Source: Nitrospira sp. (lineage in GTDB: Bacteria; Nitrospirota; Nitrospiria; Nitrospirales; Nitrospiraceae). Taken from it: DNA of 64,000 nucleotides. Shown here piece after piece: positions 57,110 through 64,000 of this stretch. The number at the start of each line of letters is the position of its first letter. Position 1 is the first letter of the stretch. The position numbers were made by a program, and so were the translations under genes. The stretch is taken from positions 1-64,000 of the forward strand of contig JACOEL010000001.1 of assembly GCA_024998625.1 (NCBI GenBank). The letters are read 5' to 3'. The notes under the pieces were generated by a model that saw only the letters and a program-made list of their open reading frames with translations, was not told the DNA's origin and made no database searches.

Positions 57110-57553
57110 TCAGGGAAGTGTTGAGACGGTCTCCTTATAGCTTTTCTTCAGGTCTTCGACCGCGGCGTTCAAGTTGTCTTTCAGCTTACTCCAGGCCGAG
57201 CTGGTGGAGGCATTCACCTCCGCGAGCTTCTTTCCTGCCTCGTTTTTTTTGTGTTCTAGCTCCTGAAGGGCCTGCTGCATTTCAGTCCTGGCTTCCGCGG
57301 AGGTGGCGTTGGTCTTTTTCTGGAGCTCCGCAATTTTGACCTGCATTTCGGCCAGTTCTGCCTGCATCGCCTTCTGAAAGGTCTCCTTTTGCTGAAGCGT
57401 ATACTGTTTGGTCGCTTCGACGGCCTTCTTGGTATCCCGGATCACCCTGTCGGTTGTAGAGGGTTGCGGCTGGTCTCCGGCGGTCGCCCGGGGCGGAAGT
57501 GCGAGGGAGATGCCGATGATACACACAAACGCCATCGTTTTAGCTACGGCCAT
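57110..57553 (-). CDS. Exported coiled-coil protein
   Basis: This 147-residue protein has a signal peptide (VCIIGISLALPPRATA) and an almost fully helical mature part (about 35-140) with Lys/Glu/Gln/Ala heptads (QAELAEMQVKIAELQKK). No enzyme motif or Cys is present. It is likely a periplasmic structural or stress protein; similar small proteins are common in envelope-rich bacteria. ATG 57553 follows GGAG. A perfect TATAAT at 57616-57611 lies upstream. Confidence 0.7.
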   Translation of the reverse strand: MAVAKTMAFVCIIGISLALPPRATAGDQPQPSTTDRVIRDTKKAVEATKQYTLQQKETFQKAMQAELAEMQVKIAELQKKTNATSAEARTEMQQALQELEHKKNEAGKKLAEVNASTSSAWSKLKDNLNAAVEDLKKSYKETVSTLP

Positions 57554-57610
57554 GCAGTGACTCCTTGTTGTTTTCAGATGGGATACGGCCATTCGGCCCC
57601 ACGCGCTCAC

Positions 57611-57616
57611 ATTATA
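57611..57616 (-). promoter_or_regulatory. Candidate -10 box for the coiled-coil protein gene
   Basis: A perfect TATAAT on the minus strand, 58 bases before the ATG. The -35 region shows no match, so this is weak evidence. Confidence 0.35.
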
Positions 57617-57741
57617 CTGAATCTCCGGCACGTTCTGTGCCCGTCGATCCCCTCCCGGACGGTTAAGGTTTTGGGACGAATGAGCCGAAAAGGATCTACA
57701 AGGCAGACAATCCCGCAACCTTGACCTGTGGTGTAAGCCCT

Positions 57742-58611
57742 ATGAGCGCTGAGCTTCCCAAAGCGACGGACGCGGCCTCTACGGACGCGTTGGAACAGCA
57801 TCTGATCGAGCGAATCCAGAAGGGAGCGATCGAACTCCCACTCTTGCCTCAAGTGGCCTCCAGAATTTTGAGTATGGTCTACGATCCGGATGCGGAGGCG
57901 GCCAAGCTTGCCGCGCTCATTCATCAGGACCAGGCCCTGGCGGCCCATGTCATCCGGATCGCCAACTCTCCGGCTTACATGACGCGCAATCCGGTGGTGT
58001 CGTTACAACATGCCGTCTCGATGCTGGGCATGAACTTGATGTCGGAACTGGCGTTCTCTGCCTCCATCAAAGGCAGTGCATTCAAGGTGCCGGGGTGGGA
58101 CGATGAAGTCAAGCGTCTCTGGCAGCACTCACTGGCAAGCGGCGCCTACGCCAAAGAAATTGCCCGCGTCCGCCGGTTCAACGTTGAAAGCGCCTATCTC
58201 TGCGGACTCCTGCACGGGATCGGTAAACCGGTGGTGTTGCAGACTCTGGTCGCACTGGCCAAGGAGCAGAACCTCACCTTGACGCAGGAGGTGCTGCATC
58301 AACTTCTGGAAGGCTATTACATTCAGGTGGGGTTGCTCGTCGCCGAAGACTGGGGGCTTCCGCCGCCTGTCGTGGAGTCGATCGGCTTTCACAGCGATTA
58401 CCAGTATGCCAAGGCGGCTAAGCAGGAGTGTATGACGACCTGTCTGGCCGGTCGTTTGGCGACCCATTTTCTCGATCCCGTAACATTCGATGCGGCGATG
58501 GTTCGTGAGCATGCGGTGTTTGCCGATCTGAACCTCTATCCCAAAGATATCGATGCGCTGCTGGCCCTGAAGGACAAGGTGCAGGCCGTCGTGGAGGCGA
58601 TGCCGTTGTGA
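57742..58611 (+). CDS. HDOD domain protein
   Basis: This 289-residue protein consists of an HDOD domain: ELPLLPQVASRILSMVYDPDAEAAKLAALIHQDQALAAHVIRIAN and SPAYMTRNPVVSLQHAVSMLGMNLMSEL, followed by LLHGIGKPVVL, a degenerate HD metal motif. HDOD proteins are non-catalytic signalling domains that often accompany c-di-GMP or redox systems. ATG 57742 is preferred over the TTG at 57721. Its stop overlaps the sthA start by one base, so the two are coupled. Confidence 0.88.
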   Translation: MSAELPKATDAASTDALEQHLIERIQKGAIELPLLPQVASRILSMVYDPDAEAAKLAALIHQDQALAAHVIRIANSPAYMTRNPVVSLQHAVSMLGMNLMSELAFSASIKGSAFKVPGWDDEVKRLWQHSLASGAYAKEIARVRRFNVESAYLCGLLHGIGKPVVLQTLVALAKEQNLTLTQEVLHQLLEGYYIQVGLLVAEDWGLPPPVVESIGFHSDYQYAKAAKQECMTTCLAGRLATHFLDPVTFDAAMVREHAVFADLNLYPKDIDALLALKDKVQAVVEAMPL

Positions 58612-60029
58612 TGTCTCCCAATGCCTATGACATTGTGGTGGTGGGGAGCGGTCCGGCCGGCCAGAAGGCCGCTATTCAAGGCGCCAAGGCCGGCAAGAAA
58701 GTCGTCCTGATCGAGCAGGAGCAGGGCATCGGCGGCAACTGTGTATACCGGGGCACGATTCCCAGTAAGACCCTGCGCGAGACGGCCTTGCAGTTCGAGC
58801 GTCTCAAACGGTCGAGCGAAGTGTTCGAAGGACGACTGCGGCTCGATGTGCCCATGTCCGTGCTGCTGCATCGCCTGGATGAGGTGGTGAAGGCGCATGA
58901 GTGTTACATGGCCGACCAACTCACCCGCAACAGCGTAACCTATCGGCACGGACGCGCGCGATTTCTCTCGCCGCACGAAGTGGAATTGGAGACTATCGAC
59001 GGCGCCTGCCAGGCCCTGCGAGCCGACACGATCGTGCTGGCGACGGGGTCCCGGCCGCGTTCGATACCTGAAATTCCCGTCGATCATGAACATGTCCTGG
59101 ACAGCGATTCAATCCTGTCGATGATCTACTTGCCCCGCTCGTTGACGGTCCTGGGCGGAGGGGTCATCGCCTGTGAATATGCCTCGACCTTTGCCCTGCT
59201 GGGCGTCGAAGTGACGCTCATCGACAGGGCCCAGCGTCCCCTCCCGTTCATGGATTCTGAGATCGTCGACGTGTTTCAGCGCAGCCTCGAGCGGCAGGGC
59301 GGGCGATTTTACGTGGGGCAGACCGTCAAGGAAGTGGCGTGGGACGGCGTGTCCTCCGTCGTCGCCAGGCTGGCGAACGGCATGGCGGTCAAAAGCGAAA
59401 AGATGCTGGTCGCGCTGGGGCGTCAACCGAACATAGAAGAATTGAATCTTGAGGCGGCCGGGCTCATGCTGGACGAGAAGGGCCGAATCCCCGTCAACGA
59501 ATACGGGCAAACCCCCGTCCCGCATATTTTTGCCGCCGGCGACATGTTGGGTCGTCCCCCGGCCTTGGCTTCGCAAGCGATGGAGGATGGTCGTAGGGCG
59601 GTCAGTCGGGCCTTGGGCCTTCCAGTCGGCGACTCGCTCAATCAGGTGCCGATCGGGATCTATACCATTCCGGAAATCGCCTCCATCGGACTTGATGAGG
59701 AACAGGCCGCGGCCCGGTACCGTGGCCCGCTCGTGGGGCGCGCGCGGTTCACGGAGATCGCCAAGGGACAGATCACGGGATCCTGCGACGGACTCCTGAA
59801 GCTGATTGCCGACCCTTCCGGTGAACGGCTGCTCGGCGTGCAGATCGTCGGTGAGCATGCGACCGAATTGATTCACCTCGGCCAGATGGCTCTTCAGGAC
59901 GGGGCGACCATCGACCGGTTCATCGATTCCATTTTCAGCTTTCCCACGTTTGCCGAAGGGTATCGCGTGGCCGCGCTTGATATTCTGGGCCAACGCCGCA
60001 AGCGTCAGAGCCCCGCGCAAGCCGCCTAG
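58611..60029 (+). CDS. sthA: Soluble pyridine nucleotide transhydrogenase
   Basis: This 472-residue flavoprotein of the disulfide oxidoreductase family reversibly moves hydride between NADPH and NAD. It has VVVGSGPAGQKAAIQGAKAG, then GGNCVYRGTIPSKTLRE: Cys44 is kept but the second redox Cys of lipoamide dehydrogenase is Thr49, which fits SthA. FAD and NAD motifs follow (LGGGVIACEYASTFALLGVEVTLI; IFAAGDMLGRPPALA). Coupling to an HDOD protein suggests shared control of redox state. Confidence 0.92.
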   Translation: MSPNAYDIVVVGSGPAGQKAAIQGAKAGKKVVLIEQEQGIGGNCVYRGTIPSKTLRETALQFERLKRSSEVFEGRLRLDVPMSVLLHRLDEVVKAHECYMADQLTRNSVTYRHGRARFLSPHEVELETIDGACQALRADTIVLATGSRPRSIPEIPVDHEHVLDSDSILSMIYLPRSLTVLGGGVIACEYASTFALLGVEVTLIDRAQRPLPFMDSEIVDVFQRSLERQGGRFYVGQTVKEVAWDGVSSVVARLANGMAVKSEKMLVALGRQPNIEELNLEAAGLMLDEKGRIPVNEYGQTPVPHIFAAGDMLGRPPALASQAMEDGRRAVSRALGLPVGDSLNQVPIGIYTIPEIASIGLDEEQAAARYRGPLVGRARFTEIAKGQITGSCDGLLKLIADPSGERLLGVQIVGEHATELIHLGQMALQDGATIDRFIDSIFSFPTFAEGYRVAALDILGQRRKRQSPAQAA

Positions 60030-60058
60030 TTTCCCGTTCCCCGCCGTCTTCCCCCTCT

Positions 60059-60088
60059 TTGACCCCCATGCCCCATGTGCGCTACCCT
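60059..60088 (+). promoter_or_regulatory. Weak candidate promoter of the TPR-oxygenase gene
   Basis: TTGACC (60059-60064) and TACCCT (60083-60088) are 18 bases apart, shortly before GTG 60127. Confidence 0.3.
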
Positions 60089-60126
60089 TCGGGGCGACCC
60101 ATTAGGTCACCGCTGGAGGGATTGTC

Positions 60127-61830
60127 GTGAATCGCAATGAGCGCCGCCGCGATGAAAAATTGCATGGGAAGCAGGCCGGAGGTGCCGATGTCTCAACGGC
60201 GCTTCTGCGCGAGGCGCAGCGGCATCACCAGGCCGGACGTCTGGATGAAGCGGAACGAGCCTACCGGTCCCTCCTCGAGCGTGTGCCAGCACAGCCGGAC
60301 GCCCTCCATGGTGTGGGCCTTCTGACCTACCGGCGCGGCAATCTGACAGATGCCCTCGGTTGGCTGGCGAAGGCCTGTGCCGCCGGTCCGCGTAATCCGG
60401 TCTACTGGTTCAATCACGGCGTCGTGCTGCAACGTGCAGGACGCACAGCGGACGCGGTCGAGGCCTATGGCCAGGCCATCCAATGGAATCCCCGCTACAT
60501 CGAAGCCCGCACCAATCTCGGGAACGCCTACAAAGAGCTGGGACGTCTCGCAGACGCACAAGCCGCCTATGAGCAGGTACTGACGCTCAACCCCGACCAT
60601 GCCGAGGCGCACAACAACCTGGGCGTCGTCCTGAAAGAACAGGGGCGGTTGGATGAAGCCGCGGAGTCGTATCGGCGGGCGATCGCCTTGAAGCCGACTC
60701 ATGCGGAGGCACAGAACAATCTGGGCCTGGTGCTCCTGGAACAAGGGCGGTTAGACGATGCCATTCGCTGTTTCGAACGCGCGCTTCAGATCGTTCCCGG
60801 GTATGGAACCGCGCTCTACAACCTCGGTATTGCCTGGATCTGGCGGGAGGATATTCCGCGGGCGCTGCGCTGTTTTGCCGAAACCGCGCAAGCCAAACAT
60901 GCGCACGGCCGCCCCGTGACGGAGACGACCGTCTTCCGCTCCCGGCTCAAGCATGATGCCGAGCAACTACAGTATCTTTGCGAGAGCGGGCTGGTGGGCG
61001 ATGAATGGAGCCCCTATCACGAGGCCCTCACTCGACTGTGCGAGAAAGTGGAACAGGCAGCGGCCGGTGCGACCGGATCGTCAAACCGCGTGCCGCTCTC
61101 GCCCGACGACATACAGCCCATAGCCGCCTCGTATAACCGGCTGATCCATATCGCGCCTTGTGAGGCGATCGAGGGAGGGGCGCTGGCTGCGGACCTCGAC
61201 AGCGCAGCCGTGGAGGCCCGGTACCTGGCAACGAACCCGGAGGTGACATACATCGACGGGTTGTTGACGGACGAGGCGTTGCAACGGTTGAGACGGTTCT
61301 GCTGGGCGTCCACGATTTGGAAGAAGGATTACGAGAACGGTTATATCGGGGCCTTTCTCGGCGATGGATTTGCCTCTGCCCTGCTGCTTCAAATTGCCGA
61401 GGAGTTACGCTGCCGGTTTCCTCGCATCTTCGGCGCCCATCGTCTGACGCAGGCTTGGGCATTCAAGCACGACAGCGCCAGGCGGGGTTTGAACATTCAC
61501 GCCGATGCCGCGGCGGTCAACGTCAATTTCTGGATCACGCCGGATGAGGCGAACCTGAATCCTGAGAGTGGCGGATTGGTGGTGTGGGATAAGGAAGCGC
61601 CCAGGGATTGGGATTTCAAGACGTACAATAGCGACAAGGCCCGAGGCAGGATTTACGAGTGGCTGCAGACGCAGGGGGCGAAGGAAATCAAGCTCCCCTA
61701 TCGGGCAAACCGGGCGGTTGTGTTCAACTCAGATCTGTTTCACGAAACCGACGACATTGCGTTCAAGGAAGGGTTCACCAACCGCCGCATCAATATCACG
61801 CTGCTGTACGGGCATCGGCATCGCCCCTGA
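60127..61830 (+). CDS. TPR protein fused to a 2-oxoglutarate/iron oxygenase-like domain
   Basis: This 567-residue protein has about seven tetratricopeptide repeats (about residues 20-260; for example YIEARTNLGNAYKELGRLADAQAAYEQVLTLNPDH) and a C-terminal domain with an HxD pair (NIHADAAAVNVNFW, His near 458), a distal His (FHETDD, near 537) and Arg (NRRINITLLY, near 555), the facial triad and 2-oxoglutarate anchor of prolyl-hydroxylase-type enzymes. Target proteins may be chosen by the TPR part. GTG 60127 has GGAGG 7 bases upstream. Its 3' end overlaps the next gene by 35 bases, tail to tail. Confidence 0.85.
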   Translation: MNRNERRRDEKLHGKQAGGADVSTALLREAQRHHQAGRLDEAERAYRSLLERVPAQPDALHGVGLLTYRRGNLTDALGWLAKACAAGPRNPVYWFNHGVVLQRAGRTADAVEAYGQAIQWNPRYIEARTNLGNAYKELGRLADAQAAYEQVLTLNPDHAEAHNNLGVVLKEQGRLDEAAESYRRAIALKPTHAEAQNNLGLVLLEQGRLDDAIRCFERALQIVPGYGTALYNLGIAWIWREDIPRALRCFAETAQAKHAHGRPVTETTVFRSRLKHDAEQLQYLCESGLVGDEWSPYHEALTRLCEKVEQAAAGATGSSNRVPLSPDDIQPIAASYNRLIHIAPCEAIEGGALAADLDSAAVEARYLATNPEVTYIDGLLTDEALQRLRRFCWASTIWKKDYENGYIGAFLGDGFASALLLQIAEELRCRFPRIFGAHRLTQAWAFKHDSARRGLNIHADAAAVNVNFWITPDEANLNPESGGLVVWDKEAPRDWDFKTYNSDKARGRIYEWLQTQGAKEIKLPYRANRAVVFNSDLFHETDDIAFKEGFTNRRINITLLYGHRHRP

Positions 61831-63922
61831 GCAATTTCTCAAAATCCTCCGCGCAGACGGGCCGGCTGAACAGGTAGCCCTGCACCTCATCGCATCCTTC
61901 TTCCCGTAACCGTGCCAACTGGCCTTCTGTTTCCACTCCTTCGGCCAAGACCGAGAGATTCAGACTGTGCGCCATCGCGATGATCGCTCGGGTGATCTTC
62001 ACGTTGTTTTCGTTGGTCAGTAGATCGCGGACAAACGATTGATCGATCTTCAGTCGGCTCAGGGGAAACCGTTGAAGATAACTGAGCGACGAATACCCGG
62101 TGCCGAAGTCGTCGATGGAGAGACGGACACCCATGGCCCGGAGGCCTTCCAGCATGGTGACCGACGCCTCGACATCCCGCATGGCGATGGACTCGGTCAA
62201 TTCCAGCTCCAGTTGCGATGGATTCAACCCGGAGTCCCGAAGCGCATCGGCCACTGTGGCGGGCAGCGTCCGTCCATGAAACAGGGAATTGGACACGTTG
62301 GCCGACACGGTGATGGGCGGCAGGCCGGCCGCTTCCCAGGCCTTCACCTGGCGGCAGGCTTCGCGAAGCACCCATTCGTCCATGGGGCGGATGAGGCCCG
62401 TGTCGATGGCTGCATTCAAGAAGACTCCCGGCGGAACCAGGCCGCGTTTGGGATGCTTCCAACGGACGAGCGCTTCCGCCCCCAGTATCTTGCGTGAATG
62501 GATATTCAGTTTCGGCTGATAGAAGACGACAAACTCTTCCCGTTCCAAGGCGCGGCGGAGTTCGTTCTCCAGGTCGAGGCGTTCGGCCGCCGCGGCGTTC
62601 AGGCCGGACGAATAGAACTGGCAGTTGTTCCGCCCCTGCTCTTTCGCGTGGTACATCGCGGTGTCGGCGTTCTTGAGCAAGGCTTCCACGGTGGCGCCGT
62701 CCGAGGGAAAGATCGAAATGCCGATGCTCGCGGAAATAAAAATTTCATGTCCGTCGATGCTGAAGGGATGCGCCAGTGCCTCCAGTATCCGTCGGGCCAC
62801 CCGGCCTGCGTCTTCCGGCGTCGGCAATGCCGTGAGCAGAATGGTGAATTCGTCGCCGCCGAGTCGCGCGAGGGCATGCATCGGTTCGTGGTCGGCATGC
62901 CGGCCGACCGAGTCGCTCTGACGAACCGACTCGCTCAACCGTTCGGCCACATGTGTCAGCAAGCGGTCTCCCACCGTGTGCCCCAGGGTATCGTTGATGA
63001 TCTTGAACCGATCCAAGTCGATAAAGAGGGTGGCCAGATGCTGATGGTAGCGTTCGGCATAGGACAGGGCGTTGGAGAGGCGATCTTTGAACAACACTCG
63101 GTTGGCCAGGCCCGTCAGGCTGTCGTAGTACGCGAGTTGATGGATGGCCCGTTCAGCCTGTTTGCGTTCGGTGATGTCCTGAGCGGTTCCGATGACCGTC
63201 AGTTCGTCCGTCTCTTCTTCGCGCACGCCTTCAGCCTGGAGATGAATGATGAAGTCGGTCCCGTTCGGTAACACGACGCGGTGGTCGATATCGCAGGGCG
63301 TGTGCTGCGAGACCAATCGCTCCAGCGCACCGGTGACGACCGGTCGATCGTCCGGGTGAATCAGATTCAGGAAGGCCTCAAAGGTGCCTCCGAAATCCTG
63401 CGGACGCACGCCTAGCAGGCGGCATAATTCGTTGGACATGCTCAAACGATTGGTCTTGGGATTCCAGTCCCAGTTGCCGATCCGGGCGATGCGCTGCGCC
63501 AATTCCAGCCGCGATTCGCTGCGGATGAGCGCGTGCAGCACGTTGTTCGTTCTGAGCATGTACCGGACATGGTGGCAGAGAATCGTGGCGTTCACCGGCT
63601 TGGTGATGAAGTCCGTGGCCCCGTGCTGGTAGGCCCGAGCGATGGAGTTTGCGTCATCCAGTCCCGTGAGCACCAAAATCGGCACGCGTTTGCCCCGGGG
63701 AAGGGTGCGCAGCCGGGAACAGGTCAGATACCCGTCGATGTCCGGCATCATGATATCCAGGACGACCAGATCAGGCGCCAGTGCCTCGAATTTCACCAGC
63801 GCATCCTGCCCTCCGGTGGCTTCGGCCACGGTCATGCCGGCCGGTTCCAATGCGTTCCGAACAAAGAGCCGTGACAGCGGGTCGTCGTCGGCGATCAGGA
63901 TCTTGGGACGGGTTTGAGTCAT
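61796..63922 (-). CDS. Response regulator with PAS, GGDEF and EAL domains
   Basis: This 708-residue c-di-GMP enzyme has REC (1-120, phospho-Asp56 in VVLDIMMPDIDGY), PAS/PAC (about 140-255), GGDEF and EAL domains. GGDEF is intact, but an extra stretch (GRHADHEPMHA) precedes it and displaces the RxxD inhibitory site. The EAL domain keeps GAEALVRW, ELTES, IDDFGTGYSS, KIDQSFV and EGVET, so both cyclase and phosphodiesterase activity are possible. The kinase partner is not in the window. Confidence 0.94.
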   Translation of the reverse strand: MTQTRPKILIADDDPLSRLFVRNALEPAGMTVAEATGGQDALVKFEALAPDLVVLDIMMPDIDGYLTCSRLRTLPRGKRVPILVLTGLDDANSIARAYQHGATDFITKPVNATILCHHVRYMLRTNNVLHALIRSESRLELAQRIARIGNWDWNPKTNRLSMSNELCRLLGVRPQDFGGTFEAFLNLIHPDDRPVVTGALERLVSQHTPCDIDHRVVLPNGTDFIIHLQAEGVREEETDELTVIGTAQDITERKQAERAIHQLAYYDSLTGLANRVLFKDRLSNALSYAERYHQHLATLFIDLDRFKIINDTLGHTVGDRLLTHVAERLSESVRQSDSVGRHADHEPMHALARLGGDEFTILLTALPTPEDAGRVARRILEALAHPFSIDGHEIFISASIGISIFPSDGATVEALLKNADTAMYHAKEQGRNNCQFYSSGLNAAAAERLDLENELRRALEREEFVVFYQPKLNIHSRKILGAEALVRWKHPKRGLVPPGVFLNAAIDTGLIRPMDEWVLREACRQVKAWEAAGLPPITVSANVSNSLFHGRTLPATVADALRDSGLNPSQLELELTESIAMRDVEASVTMLEGLRAMGVRLSIDDFGTGYSSLSYLQRFPLSRLKIDQSFVRDLLTNENNVKITRAIIAMAHSLNLSVLAEGVETEGQLARLREEGCDEVQGYLFSRPVCAEDFEKLLRGDADARTAA

Positions 63923-64000
63923 CGTATGGTCTTCAGGAGAAGGTGGTTCTAACTTGGACGCATGGAGGTCGGCGTCGTACCTTCCCGGGGTGACAACGCC
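63923..64000. other. Right edge of the window
   Basis: These 78 bases upstream of the REC-GGDEF-EAL gene show no confident feature. Confidence 0.4.

Noticed and set aside
58611-60029. Lipoamide dehydrogenase for the flavoprotein
   Set aside because: The second redox Cys is Thr49 in a GTIPSK context, which is the SthA pattern.

Overview
The window is GC-rich chromosomal DNA from a Gram-negative bacterium, most likely a Nitrospira-type nitrite oxidiser (phylum Nitrospirota). This rests on a copper nitrite reductase (NirK) with an adjacent Crp/Fnr regulator, an NnrS protein, a complete set of KDO/LPS genes, and many large periplasmic or outer-membrane proteins of unknown function. It is an inference from gene content, because there is no rRNA in the window. 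No tRNA, CRISPR array or prophage was seen. The only mobile element is an IS630-type transposase cut by the left edge.

Layout. 1-730: end of the IS630-like element. 880-9970: accessory or poorly known genes: a 1052-residue membrane protein, a TPR protein, a 330-residue membrane protein behind a candidate small RNA, NnrS behind a dyad operator, and a minus-strand pair (OmpA-type protein and coiled-coil/HhH protein). 10300-14550: purH, purD, a Sua5-type tRNA-modification gene and a lipoprotein; a 130-bp palindromic repeat lies between purH and purD. 14850-19030: FmdB-like protein, aminotransferase, coaD and rsmD on the minus strand, a tiny zinc ribbon protein, and radC on the plus strand. 19160-22724: an EF-G-like GTPase and a DegP/HtrA-type protease, convergent.

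22800-32785 is a long minus-strand series: lepA, lepB, heptose kinase, kdsB, pyrG, kdsA, kdsD, pgsA, plsY and a TrkA-C protein. It joins LPS-sugar synthesis, CTP supply for KdsB, phospholipid synthesis and protein export. lepA and the divergent bioA are fired from back-to-back sigma-70-type promoters with overlapping -35 boxes. 34485-36884 holds an outer-membrane protein and an orphan RND adaptor lipoprotein.

37240-48860 is a minus-strand pyrimidine operon: pyrR-pyrB-pyrC-DUF4149-carA-sppA-M48 protease-carB-greA-SAM hydrolase. Its leader has a textbook promoter, a PyrR-binding loop and an intrinsic terminator, so it should be controlled by uridine-nucleotide-dependent attenuation as in Bacillus.

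49015-55703 is the plus-strand nitrite region: transketolase, a Crp/Fnr regulator, nirK with a Crp/Fnr-type palindrome placed for class II activation, then a tight group of exported proteins (HMA-like, outer-membrane, solute-binding lipoprotein, Tll0287-like haem protein). This group is the best candidate in the window for an undescribed system. The rest holds cupin and HdrB-like genes, a coiled-coil protein, an HDOD/SthA pair, a TPR-2-oxoglutarate oxygenase fusion, and a REC-PAS-GGDEF-EAL protein convergent with it.

Many starts here are GTG or TTG (purD, carA, carB, pyrB, kdsB and others) and were chosen from Shine-Dalgarno position. Motif and residue statements are read from the sequence; family names are recognised by eye and have not been checked by database search.
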